Shown here piece after piece: positions 16,470-24,517 of a DNA stretch of 64,000 nt (position 1 is its first letter; each line of letters opens with the position of its first letter). Below the pieces are notes generated by a model. That model saw nothing but the letters and a program-made list of their open reading frames with translations, was not told where the DNA came from and ran no database searches. Source of the stretch: Ignavibacteriales bacterium (lineage in GTDB: Bacteria > Bacteroidota > Ignavibacteria > Ignavibacteriales > Ignavibacteriaceae); NCBI GenBank assembly GCA_016709765.1, contig JADJMD010000013.1, positions 434,001 through 498,000 on the forward strand, in the 5' to 3' direction. Position numbers and translations under genes: made by a program.

Positions 16470-18584
16470 TTATTTCATTTTTCCATTAGTTAATTCATTA
16501 CTTAAACGTTTTGCATTGTAAAGATCACGTATTGCCTCCATCATTCCAAGCGCGCTTACACAAACAGTTCTGTTTGCTTCTGTTGTGTATATAAAATTAC
16601 TTGGCAAACTTTCGATGTTTCCATCAAAAGCTAAACCAACTATTTCTCCATAAATATTTATCACAGGACTTCCGGAATTTCCGCCAACAATATCATTTGT
16701 ACTTACAAAATTTAATGGTATGGATGGATTAAATTCTGAAGGAAGATTTTCAAAATATGATGGCAGGTGAAACGGAAATTTTTTATCAAAAGAATAATAA
16801 CGATCTAAAGCACCGTAAAAAGTAGTTTTAAATGGAGCACGCGTTCCGTTGTAATTATATCCTTTAATAATTCCATCAGCAAGGCGTAATGTACCTGTTG
16901 CATCCGGCGGGATAGCATCGCCATAAACTTTATATAGTGCTTCACCCAACATTTGATTTAATATTTCTTCCTTATCAGATCTTGCTTGATTGTCATCTTG
17001 CATCTTTTTCAATTCATCCTGAGTATTTAGAATATAAAAAACGAAAGGGTCGTTTGAATTTAGAACTGCTTCATATCCACCATCCGCCAATTCTAAAAAT
17101 TTTTCACTGCTTGTAAGATTCGATTTATCAATTATATCTTTTGCAGCTTGTTCAATTGTTTTTCCTCCAATTAATTCTTTAACAATTTTATCATCAGCAT
17201 AAAGATTATTTTTTATAATATTTAGTTGAATATGCAACAATTGTTTTTGTAATTCTTCATCTAAATTTTTTGGGAATAACTGTGCGGATAATGAATCATA
17301 TTTTTCTTTTGTGACTTCATTATTCTTTAATTGTTTGGAATAATTAATAAGATTTCTGGCGATAAAGAAATATTGAGGCGAATAAAAATTTATTGTATAT
17401 GCATAAATTTTATTAGCATCTTTTCTTGCCTTACTTCTTGAATCTTCTAATTGATACCAGATTTCTCCGTACTTTTCTTTTAATTCAGGATTGCTATTAA
17501 CAGCCATTCTAAAATTCTTTTCAAAATCTTTTTTACGCTCAATTAAAAATGGATCAAGTAAAGCTTTATATGTGCCTGAATAAACTTTTAGAGCATTACC
17601 AAATGAATAGAGCCTTGCTATTAAATTAAAATCTTCTGCATTCGTCTCCGTAACCATTTTCTCATAAATATTATACATTGCTTGAAACATTCCTACAATC
17701 ATCGGATAACGTACATCTCTTTCATATTCAATTTGTGCCATTGTATTAATTCTATCTGTGCTGCCTGGATTTCCTACCACAAATACAGGCTGATCTTCAA
17801 CAACACCTTCATTACTCCAGCTAAAATAAAAATTTGTTTTCACCGGCTCGCCATTTTCATATGCCCTAAGAAATGCACAATCTAAACCGTACCGTGGATA
17901 TGTAAAATTATCTGGATCGCCGCCAAGCTTTGCCACAAATAATTCCGGTACAAATACCAATCGTATATCATCGTAAACTTTATAACCATACAAAGAATAT
18001 TTACCGCCGTTGTAAAGTGAAATTACTTTAAATACAAGTTCCGGATGTTCTTTCGAATATTCTTTTTTTAACTCATCTATTTTTTGATCTCGAACATTAA
18101 TTTTATTTGAATCACTTTTAACCTCATCCATTGCGGATTGAATTTCTTTTGTAACGTCTTTGATAATAATTAATTGTTCAACTTTAAGATTTGGAACTGT
18201 CCTTTCATCTTCCAAAGCTTTGGCAAAAAAACCATCTCGTAAAATATTTTCATCATCTTTTTGAACAGTGGAAAGTATTCCGCGCACACAATGATGATTA
18301 GTCATTATCAACCCATCTTCAGAAACAAAAGAGGCTGAACAACCATTACCAAATTTTAAAGCACTCTTTTGAAATTTTTCCAATAATTCTTTTGATGGTT
18401 TAAATCCATATTCATTTTCAAAATAATCTAAAGGTGGATTTTCAAACGTCCACATTTTTCCCATATCAAATTTTTGGGCTTTAACAGTATCAGGATTTAC
18501 ACCGTAATAACTTTGGGAATAAGTATTGTTAGTAAATGAAAGGAAAAGATGTATCGATAAAATAAAAAGTAAGTTTTTAATCAT
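16470..18584 (-). CDS. S46-family dipeptidyl peptidase (DPP7-like)
   Basis: Periplasmic serine dipeptidyl peptidase that trims dipeptides from peptide N-termini in asaccharolytic nutrition. Signal peptide (residues 1-23), chymotrypsin-like half with 'GCSASFVSEDGLIMTNHHC' (His97/98 region), long helical insert, then 'VGGNSGSPVINIYGEIVGLA' with nucleophile Ser637. The residue 18 after the nucleophile, which sets P1 preference in this family, is Gly655 (AFDGN), as in DPP7 (hydrophobic P1); DPP11 has Arg there. 704 aa, normal length. First gene of an operon with gdx. Confidence 0.92.
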   Translation of the reverse strand: MIKNLLFILSIHLFLSFTNNTYSQSYYGVNPDTVKAQKFDMGKMWTFENPPLDYFENEYGFKPSKELLEKFQKSALKFGNGCSASFVSEDGLIMTNHHCVRGILSTVQKDDENILRDGFFAKALEDERTVPNLKVEQLIIIKDVTKEIQSAMDEVKSDSNKINVRDQKIDELKKEYSKEHPELVFKVISLYNGGKYSLYGYKVYDDIRLVFVPELFVAKLGGDPDNFTYPRYGLDCAFLRAYENGEPVKTNFYFSWSNEGVVEDQPVFVVGNPGSTDRINTMAQIEYERDVRYPMIVGMFQAMYNIYEKMVTETNAEDFNLIARLYSFGNALKVYSGTYKALLDPFLIERKKDFEKNFRMAVNSNPELKEKYGEIWYQLEDSRSKARKDANKIYAYTINFYSPQYFFIARNLINYSKQLKNNEVTKEKYDSLSAQLFPKNLDEELQKQLLHIQLNIIKNNLYADDKIVKELIGGKTIEQAAKDIIDKSNLTSSEKFLELADGGYEAVLNSNDPFVFYILNTQDELKKMQDDNQARSDKEEILNQMLGEALYKVYGDAIPPDATGTLRLADGIIKGYNYNGTRAPFKTTFYGALDRYYSFDKKFPFHLPSYFENLPSEFNPSIPLNFVSTNDIVGGNSGSPVINIYGEIVGLAFDGNIESLPSNFIYTTEANRTVCVSALGMMEAIRDLYNAKRLSNELTNGKMK

Positions 18585-18712
18585 TGTTTTTCCAATTAGA
18601 TGTTAAACTGATTGCAAAATAAAAATTTAAGGTGTGATTAGGAAACATTTTGTTTTTTCATCCAACTCATTTTATATATTTAGATTATAATTTTATGGAG
18701 TAACTGAATCTT

Positions 18713-19048
18713 ATGAACATTCAAATAATTGGAACAAAAAAGTGCAAAGAAACTCAAAAAGCTGAGAGATACTTTAAAGAGAGAAGAATTCCGTTTCATT
18801 TTAGAGATTTAACTGAAAAAGGGCTGGCAAAAGGTGAGCTTGATAATATTTCAAGAGTAATTCTCTTAGATGACTTAATAGATAGAGAAAACAAAAGATT
18901 TAAAGATCGTGGAATGCAGTTTATGGTTTTTGATATTGAAGAAGAATTATTAGCTGATCCTTTACTTTTAAAAACACCAATTGTAAGAAATGAAAGATTA
19001 GTTACCGTTGGATATAAACCCGAGATTTGGAAAGAATGGATTAAATAA
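18713..19048 (+). CDS. ArsC/Spx-family thioredoxin-fold protein
   Basis: 111-aa protein of the ArsC/Spx/YffB family. It has 'MNIQIIGTKKCKETQKAERY' with the single N-terminal Cys11 at the ArsC active-site position, 'RRIPFHFRDLTEKGL' and 'LLKTPIVRNERLVTVGYKPE', where the cis-Pro and RN pair match the family. No CxxC, so it is not Spx; whether it reduces arsenate is not shown by the sequence and no ars genes are adjacent. Monocistronic, ended by the palindromic repeat that also follows glnA. Confidence 0.82.
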   Translation: MNIQIIGTKKCKETQKAERYFKERRIPFHFRDLTEKGLAKGELDNISRVILLDDLIDRENKRFKDRGMQFMVFDIEEELLADPLLLKTPIVRNERLVTVGYKPEIWKEWIK

Positions 19049-19050
19049 GA

Positions 19051-19087
19051 GTCATTGCGAGTGATCCTTCGTTGCACTCGCAATGAC
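19051..19087. repeat. 13-bp palindromic repeat (copy 3) between convergent genes
   Basis: GTCATTGCGAGTG and CACTCGCAATGAC flank an 11-nt loop. It lies between the stops of the ArsC-like gene (+) and glnA (-), and could act as a bidirectional terminator. Same GTCATTGCGAG arm as the copy at 45190. Confidence 0.8.
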
Positions 19088-19101
19088 AAACAACAGATTA
19101 T

Positions 19102-20532
19102 CTAAACATCGTAATACAATCCAAACTCATATGGATGCGGCTGAAGTGCCATAGGTTTGACTTCTTTATCCATTTTGTATTTTATCCATGTTTCAATTAC
19201 ATCTTCAGTAAACACATCACCTTTTAATAAATACTCGTGATCATTTTCCAAAGCTTTTAATGCAGCTTCCAAACTGCCGGGAGTTGAAGGAACATTTTTT
19301 AATTCTTCCGGTTCCATATCGTAAATATCTTTATCAAGTGGTTCACCTGGATCGATTCTGTTTATCACTCCATCCAGCCCAGCCATAAGCATAGCAGAAA
19401 ATCCGAGATAAGGATTACCGGAAGCATCCGGACATCTGAACTCAACTCGCTTTGATTTTGGAGATGAGGAATACATTGGAATTCTTATTGAAGCACTTCT
19501 ATTTCTTTGTGAGTATGCTAGATTAACAGGAGCTTCAAATCCTGGCACTAATCTTTTATAAGAATTTGTTGTAGGATTTGTGAATGCAAGTAAGCTTGCA
19601 GCGTGCTTTAATAAACCGCCAATAAAGTATAAGCCCATTTCACTTAATCCCGCATAACCGGAACCAGCAAATAATGGTTTACCTTTTTTCCACAATGAAG
19701 TGTGAACGTGCATGCCGCTTCCGTTATCGCCATAAATCGGTTTAGGCATGTAGGTAACTGTTTTGTTGTTCTTCTTAGCAGTATTCTTGACGATGTACTT
19801 GAACATTAATAATTGATCCGCAGCTTTAACAAGAGGCATAAAACGTAAATCAATTTCGCACTGCCCGCCGCTAGCAACTTCGTGATGCTGTGCTTCAACT
19901 TCAATTCCGCAATTGATAAGATTGGTTACCATTTCATTTCTTAAATCCATCAATGAGTCTGTTGGCGGAACAGGAAAATATCCTTCTTTAAATCTGGGCT
20001 TGTAACCGAGATTTGGATTTTCTTCCCTTCCACTGTTCCATTTTCCCTCAATAGAGTCCACAACATAAAAACTTCCGTTAGGCTGCGAATCAAATCTTAC
20101 ATCATCGAAAACAAAAAACTCAGCTTCTGGTCCGTAATAAACTGTATCTGCGATTCCCGTAGAAATAAGATAAGCTTCTGCTTTTTGTGCGATGTTACGT
20201 GGGCAGCGCGAATATTTTTCTTTTGTAGCTGGCTCATAAACATCACAAATCAAACTGATTGTTGGTGCTTCAATAAATGAGTCCACGAACATAGTTTCAG
20301 CATCAGGAATAAGAAGCATGTCGCTTTCGTGAATTGGTTTCCACCCTCGGATTGATGAACCATCAAAACCGTATCCGTCTTCAAATGATCCTGCATTAAA
20401 CTGTGTAACAGGAACGGTAAAATGCTGCCATTGTCCCGGAAAATCCATGAATTTTAAATCAACAAATTTTATCCCGTTATCTTTTATAAACTTGAGCACC
20501 TTTTCAATTGCTCCATTAGAAGATTTTGCCAT
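19102..20532 (-). CDS. glnA: Glutamine synthetase, type I
   Basis: Cytoplasmic dodecamer that makes glutamine from glutamate, ammonia and ATP. Recognised by 'FDGSSIRGWKPIHESDM', 'YYGPEAEFFVFDDVRFD', 'EVEAQHHEVASGGQCEIDLRF' in two parts, 'NGSGMHVHTSLWKKGKPLF' and 'NRSASIRIP'. 476 aa. The adenylylation-site region 'DKDIYDMEPEE' keeps the tyrosine found in GSI-beta enzymes. It sits 29 bp after an Lrp/AsnC regulator on the same strand, so a dedicated regulator is likely. Identity is secure; adenylylation control is inference. Confidence 0.97.
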   Translation of the reverse strand: MAKSSNGAIEKVLKFIKDNGIKFVDLKFMDFPGQWQHFTVPVTQFNAGSFEDGYGFDGSSIRGWKPIHESDMLLIPDAETMFVDSFIEAPTISLICDVYEPATKEKYSRCPRNIAQKAEAYLISTGIADTVYYGPEAEFFVFDDVRFDSQPNGSFYVVDSIEGKWNSGREENPNLGYKPRFKEGYFPVPPTDSLMDLRNEMVTNLINCGIEVEAQHHEVASGGQCEIDLRFMPLVKAADQLLMFKYIVKNTAKKNNKTVTYMPKPIYGDNGSGMHVHTSLWKKGKPLFAGSGYAGLSEMGLYFIGGLLKHAASLLAFTNPTTNSYKRLVPGFEAPVNLAYSQRNRSASIRIPMYSSSPKSKRVEFRCPDASGNPYLGFSAMLMAGLDGVINRIDPGEPLDKDIYDMEPEELKNVPSTPGSLEAALKALENDHEYLLKGDVFTEDVIETWIKYKMDKEVKPMALQPHPYEFGLYYDV

Positions 20533-20561
20533 ATTGTTTCCTTTATGATTATTATAAGTGG

Positions 20562-21008
20562 TTAAACATTAATTTCAAAAGTTTCTTTTACTGTAGAAAG
20601 AACATATGTGGTTTTTGTTCCCATAACACCTTGCCATGATTGAATTACCGAAAGAACTTTTTCAAGTGCTTCAGTATTTTTAACCAGAGCTTTTAGAAGA
20701 TGAGAACCCTCACCAAGCACAGCATGACATTCAAGTATCTCGGACATTTTTTCAACATTAGTAATAAGATTCTTGTAATGCTTCGATGAATCCATCATTA
20801 CTAAAATGAAAGCCATGATATCTTGGTTAAAAGCTTTCCGATTTAATTTGGCATAATAGCCTTCAATAATTTTTTTGTCTTCTAATTTGTTTAATCGTTC
20901 GCTAACTGAAGGAATAGAGAGCTTAACTTCTTCAGCTAGTTCATTACGCTTTGTCCTTCCTCTTTTTTGCAAGGTGCGTAAAATCTGGAGATCAATATCA
21001 TCTAACAT
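20562..21008 (-). CDS. Lrp/AsnC-family transcriptional regulator upstream of glnA
   Basis: 148-aa DNA-binding regulator. N-terminal helix-turn-helix 'LDDIDLQILRTLQKRGR' through 'LSIPSVSERLNKLEDKKII' (residues 2-55), then the RAM ligand-binding domain (about 65-145) with 'ECHAVLGEGSHLLKALVK'. Typical Lrp length. Being 29 bp upstream of glnA, it is likely co-transcribed with it and senses an amino acid, probably glutamine, to control nitrogen assimilation; the effector is inference. The AT-rich 134 bp upstream should hold the operon promoter. Confidence 0.92.
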   Translation of the reverse strand: MLDDIDLQILRTLQKRGRTKRNELAEEVKLSIPSVSERLNKLEDKKIIEGYYAKLNRKAFNQDIMAFILVMMDSSKHYKNLITNVEKMSEILECHAVLGEGSHLLKALVKNTEALEKVLSVIQSWQGVMGTKTTYVLSTVKETFEINV

Positions 21009-21142
21009 TAAAAAACCTTAATTATTTAGGAATGTTTTAATTATTGGTTTCGAATATAAGGTGGCACAAAAAATATTCCAAACATATTTTAGTAATATTT
21101 GAAGAATTTACTAAATTAGTTGCGTCAGAATGAGATTTTGTA

Positions 21143-21952
21143 TTATTTTATTAGGCCGAAGGGGGTGAACGAAATTTGAGATTTTTTGACTTCTGAAAAA
21201 AGATCAAGATTCTTTTGTAGCCTTTCTTGTGATTTGTGATACAGATGATACTGAACAGCAATAAAATTTAGAGATTTAACTTGTACTCCATTTAACCCTA
21301 ATCGGTATTCGATATCAGAATCCTCTCCGATTGACGGGGCTACATATCTTTCATCAAATCCATTTATGGCAATTAAATCTTTCTTGTATAGTGAAAAATT
21401 GCAACCGAGTAATCCACGGTATTTTTTATTTAGTGTCTTTCTTAGAAATTTGTTTTTAATATAGAAACCCTTTTCAACATCATAAGATTTTCCGAATAAT
21501 CCATCATCAATAATTTCAAGATATTGATTTTCAAGAAATCCATTTAAGATATTATGCTCTGCTAATTGGGTAGTAATTTTTTGTGAGAGATTTACACGTC
21601 TTCCTGTGAGAACTTTATTATTCTCTTTTTCATTTAAATGTTCTTCAACAAATTTAGAGTGCGGGACACAATCCGAATCAATAAAAATCAAATAATCAGT
21701 TTCTGAAACAGAAATTGCCTCATTTAATATTCTATTTTTTCTAAATCCTCTATCTGAATGCCAGATATGCTTTACGCAGAACGAATAATTTGAAGCAATG
21801 TTTTCGATTTCTTTTACAAATTCTTCTCTAGATCCATCATCAGCAATGATCAGTTCAAAATCTTTCTCTGTTTGCCTTTCAAATCCAGCCAGAACAAGTT
21901 TAAGGTAATGGATGTTATTATAAAACGCGGCAATAACCGAAGTCTTAATCAT
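21143..21952 (-). CDS. Glycosyltransferase family 2
   Basis: GT-A fold transferase, 269 aa. 'SVIAAFYNNIHYLKLVL' at the N-terminus, 'LIIADDGSREE' (residues 35-44), the DxD-like metal site 'LIFIDSDCVPH' (about 89-98) and the acceptor-side 'NGFDERYVAPSIGEDSDIEYR' in two parts, like the galactosyltransferase C-terminal domain (Glyco_transf_7C). Acts on nucleotide sugars at the cytoplasmic membrane. It is the last gene of the carbamoyltransferase operon; its ATG overlaps the stop of the 54-aa gene, so glycan assembly and carbamoylation are probably linked. Confidence 0.88.
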   Translation of the reverse strand: MIKTSVIAAFYNNIHYLKLVLAGFERQTEKDFELIIADDGSREEFVKEIENIASNYSFCVKHIWHSDRGFRKNRILNEAISVSETDYLIFIDSDCVPHSKFVEEHLNEKENNKVLTGRRVNLSQKITTQLAEHNILNGFLENQYLEIIDDGLFGKSYDVEKGFYIKNKFLRKTLNKKYRGLLGCNFSLYKKDLIAINGFDERYVAPSIGEDSDIEYRLGLNGVQVKSLNFIAVQYHLYHKSQERLQKNLDLFSEVKKSQISFTPFGLIK

Positions 21953-22109
21953 TTTTTAAATTTTCTTGCTTTAGCTTTTCTCTTATTTCTTCTTTCTCTT
22001 TTTCACGATCATAGGCTTTAGGATTTTTTTCAACCTTTGGTGGTTTTTTAGGAACTGGAACCCGTTTCTTCTTTTTCTCGATAACTATTTTAATTTTTTT
22101 CTTTCTCAT
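21945..22109 (-). CDS. Lys/Glu-rich 54-aa protein of the carbamoyltransferase operon
   Basis: Open frame of 54 codons that starts directly after the DUF5989 stop (TAAATG) and overlaps the GT2 start by 8 bp. Almost half of the residues are Lys, Arg or Glu: 'MRKKKIKIVIEKKKKRVPVP', then KPPKVEKNPKAYDRE and a charged helix KEKEEIREKLKQEN. No family recognised. The seamless packing between two genes supports a real, translated gene; the low-complexity composition lowers certainty. It may bind an acidic partner or the membrane surface. Confidence 0.55.
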   Translation of the reverse strand: MRKKKIKIVIEKKKKRVPVPKKPPKVEKNPKAYDREKEKEEIREKLKQENLKND

Positions 22110-22268
22110 TTAAAATATTGCATAAATAAAGGGAGCCAAAGCAGATCCTTGTGTTAAAATTATTAATCCACCAAGTAGAACTAAAAATAAAATGATTGGA
22201 AGCAGCCACCATTTTTTTCTTACTTTTAAAAATTCCCATAACTCAGATAGTATTGATAATTTGCTCAT
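22110..22268 (-). CDS. DUF5989 small membrane protein
   Basis: 52-codon gene preceded by a good ribosome site (AAGGA, spacing about 7). The product 'MSKLSILSELWEFLKVRKKW' followed by WLLPIILFLVLLGGLIIL and ending in GSALAPFIYAIF has one membrane helix and matches the DUF5989 pattern (W-x-FL-x-x-RKKWWLLP...SALAPFIY-x-x-F). Such proteins are regularly found next to SxtJ and NodU/CmcH-type carbamoyltransferases, as here. Presumably it forms a membrane complex with SxtJ that holds or feeds the carbamoyltransferase; the role is not established. Confidence 0.85.
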   Translation of the reverse strand: MSKLSILSELWEFLKVRKKWWLLPIILFLVLLGGLIILTQGSALAPFIYAIF

Positions 22269-22279
22269 TTTCTTATTCC

Positions 22280-22696
22280 TTAAAATTGTCTTTCATAATC
22301 AATTTGTTGTTTTACTTTGCTCTCTTTTTTTTCCCAATAAGTTTCTGCTTTTTTATCAAAACCAAGTGGCATAAATTTTTTACCAACTATTTTTGCCAGC
22401 AACCCAATCGGTGTTAGCACAAGATAAAACAATAATGTTAAAATGACTCTGGACATTACAAATCCTATTGCCAAAGCAAGCGTCATCCAGAGCTTGTGGA
22501 ATGGACGCAAAACAACTGGTGTAACTATAGCTAAAATAACTAATAAACCACCGATGGTGGAAAAGTACACAAACGAAGTTTTACTAAAATACCAAAGCAG
22601 CAATGAAATAATGATTAAAACGATTCCAACTGTTAATCCTGTTTTTTTAACTGCGGAATCCGAACCATCGATGTTTTTGAATTCTTCTTTTAACAT
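22280..22696 (-). CDS. sxtJ: SxtJ-family membrane protein
   Basis: 138-aa protein with hydrophobic segments at about residues 23-40, 45-63 and 72-103, including the family pattern 'FHKLWMTLALAIGFVMSRVI' and 'LTPIGLLAKIVGKK'. SxtJ was named from the cyanobacterial saxitoxin cluster, where it sits beside the carbamoyltransferase SxtI, but the family is widespread beside NodU/CmcH enzymes that have nothing to do with saxitoxin. It begins 3 bp after the carbamoyltransferase stop. Function unknown; likely a membrane partner of the carbamoyltransferase. Confidence 0.85.
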   Translation of the reverse strand: MLKEEFKNIDGSDSAVKKTGLTVGIVLIIISLLLWYFSKTSFVYFSTIGGLLVILAIVTPVVLRPFHKLWMTLALAIGFVMSRVILTLLFYLVLTPIGLLAKIVGKKFMPLGFDKKAETYWEKKESKVKQQIDYERQF

Positions 22697-22699
22697 GAT

Positions 22700-24517
22700 T
22701 TAATCCAGTGCAAATTCTTTTTTCCAATCACTGTCATTTTCTAAAGGTTTTTGATCTTCTTTACTTAAAATATAATTGCCAAGAACAAGATAATCCATAT
22801 CAGTTCGCATAAAACATTTATACGCATCTTTTGGAGTGCAAACAATTGGTTCGCCTCTTACATTAAAAGATGTATTGATAATGACTGCGTAATCTGTTTT
22901 TTCTTCAAATTTTGAAATAAGTTTATGATACCGTGGATTTGTTTCCTTATGAACTGTTTGAAGTCTTGCAGAATAATCTACATGAGTGATAGCTGGAATA
23001 TCAGACCGAACAACATTAAGTTTTTCTATTCCCCATTTTTTTTGTTCATCATCGGTCATCGAAATTCTTCGTGTTTTTTTTACATCAGCAACAAGCAGCA
23101 TATATGGACTAGCTTTTTCTGTCTCAAAATACTCGCTAACTTTTTCGCAAATTACTGAAGGTGCAAATGGCCGAAATCCTTCTCTAAATTTAATTTTAAG
23201 ATTCATTGTTGCTTGCATTTGGGGAGAACGGGCATCACCAATAATTGTACGGGACCCAAGCGCACGCGGACCAAACTCCATTTTACCATCAAACCAACCG
23301 ATTACTTTTTCAGAAGAAATTAATTCTGCTACTTTATTTATCAGTTCTTCTTCAGAACATTTTGATGCAATTATATTTTTCGATCTAATAAAATTATTTA
23401 TTGCTTTTTCATCAAACTGAGGTCCCAAATATGATCCTTTTTGTGTATCATTTTTTTCATCAGCAGTTCGAGGTTTATTATGATATTTATACCAGCCAAT
23501 CAAAGCGGCACCAAGTGCTCCGCCTGCGTCTCCAGCTGCAGGTTGTATCCAAATATTATCAAATGGCCCTTCACGAAGTAATCTCCCGTTTGCAACACAG
23601 TTAAGCGCAACTCCCCCTGCAAGGCAAAGATTTTTTAATCCTGTTTCTTTGTACACATGATTGCCAAGTTTAAGCACAACCTCTTCCGTTACTTCCTGCA
23701 AGGATCTTGCAATATCCATTTCCTTTTGAGTAAGATTGGTTTCAGGTCTTCTTGGCGGACCACCAAAAAGTTTATTGAACTTTTCGTTAGTCATGGTTAG
23801 TCCTTGGCAATAATTAAAGTACTCCATATTCATTCGGAACGAACCATCTTCCTTTACATCAAGTAAATTATCATAAATAAGTTGTTTGTATTGTGGTTCT
23901 CCGTATGGAGCTAACCCCATAACTTTATATTCGCCGGAATTTACTTTGAAGCCTGTATAATATGTTAATGCTGAGTAGAGTAATCCTAGAGAATGCGGAA
24001 ATTTTATATCAGCAAGAAGTTGAATATCATTTCCGTCTCCAATTCCATAAGAAGTTGTTGTCCACTCACCTACTCCATCCATTGTTAGTATTGCGGATTT
24101 GTTATATGGTGAAGGATAAAACGCAGATGCAGCGTGAGACTCGTGGTGTTCAGGAAATATTATTTTACCAGTGTACCCGAGTTTATCTTTTATAATCTCT
24201 TTCATCCAAAGCTTTTCCTTTATCCATAAAGGCATTGCTTTAATAAAAGATCTAATTCCAACCGGAGCGTATGCAAGATAAGTTTCAAGTAGTCGTTCAA
24301 ACTTTAAAAATGGTTTATCATAAAACGTAACAAGCTCAAGTTGATCAGCAGTAATACCAGCATCTTTTAAACAAAACTCAATTGCTTTTGCTGGAAAGTT
24401 GTGATCATGTTTTTTACGAGTAAATCTTTCTTCCTGCGCTGCTGAGAGAATCTCACCATCTTTTACAAGACAAGCCGCACTATCATGATAAAATGCCGAT
24501 ATTCCTAGGATATACAT
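22700..24517 (-). CDS. NodU/CmcH-family O-carbamoyltransferase
   Basis: Transfers a carbamoyl group from carbamoyl phosphate, via carbamoyl-adenylate, to a hydroxyl of a sugar or small molecule. N-terminal ASKHA-type domain: 'MYILGISAFYHDSAACLVKD', 'AAQEERFTRKKHD', 'HHESHAASAFYPSPY', 'LTMDGVGEWTT', 'GGVALNCVANGRLL'. C-terminal carbamoyltransferase domain: 'FGPRALGSRTIIGDARSP' and 'REGFRPFAPSV'. 605 aa, full length. Its ATG directly follows the PPIase stop (TAAATG). With SxtJ, DUF5989 and GT2 in the operon, the likely target is a surface glycan; no saxitoxin or antibiotic genes are present. Confidence 0.93.
   Translation of the reverse strand: MYILGISAFYHDSAACLVKDGEILSAAQEERFTRKKHDHNFPAKAIEFCLKDAGITADQLELVTFYDKPFLKFERLLETYLAYAPVGIRSFIKAMPLWIKEKLWMKEIIKDKLGYTGKIIFPEHHESHAASAFYPSPYNKSAILTMDGVGEWTTTSYGIGDGNDIQLLADIKFPHSLGLLYSALTYYTGFKVNSGEYKVMGLAPYGEPQYKQLIYDNLLDVKEDGSFRMNMEYFNYCQGLTMTNEKFNKLFGGPPRRPETNLTQKEMDIARSLQEVTEEVVLKLGNHVYKETGLKNLCLAGGVALNCVANGRLLREGPFDNIWIQPAAGDAGGALGAALIGWYKYHNKPRTADEKNDTQKGSYLGPQFDEKAINNFIRSKNIIASKCSEEELINKVAELISSEKVIGWFDGKMEFGPRALGSRTIIGDARSPQMQATMNLKIKFREGFRPFAPSVICEKVSEYFETEKASPYMLLVADVKKTRRISMTDDEQKKWGIEKLNVVRSDIPAITHVDYSARLQTVHKETNPRYHKLISKFEEKTDYAVIINTSFNVRGEPIVCTPKDAYKCFMRTDMDYLVLGNYILSKEDQKPLENDSDWKKEFALD

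Noticed and set aside
22280..24517. Saxitoxin-like biosynthesis because of SxtJ and carbamoyltransferase
   Set aside because: SxtJ and NodU/CmcH enzymes occur widely without toxin genes; no PKS, amidinotransferase or oxygenases are present here.
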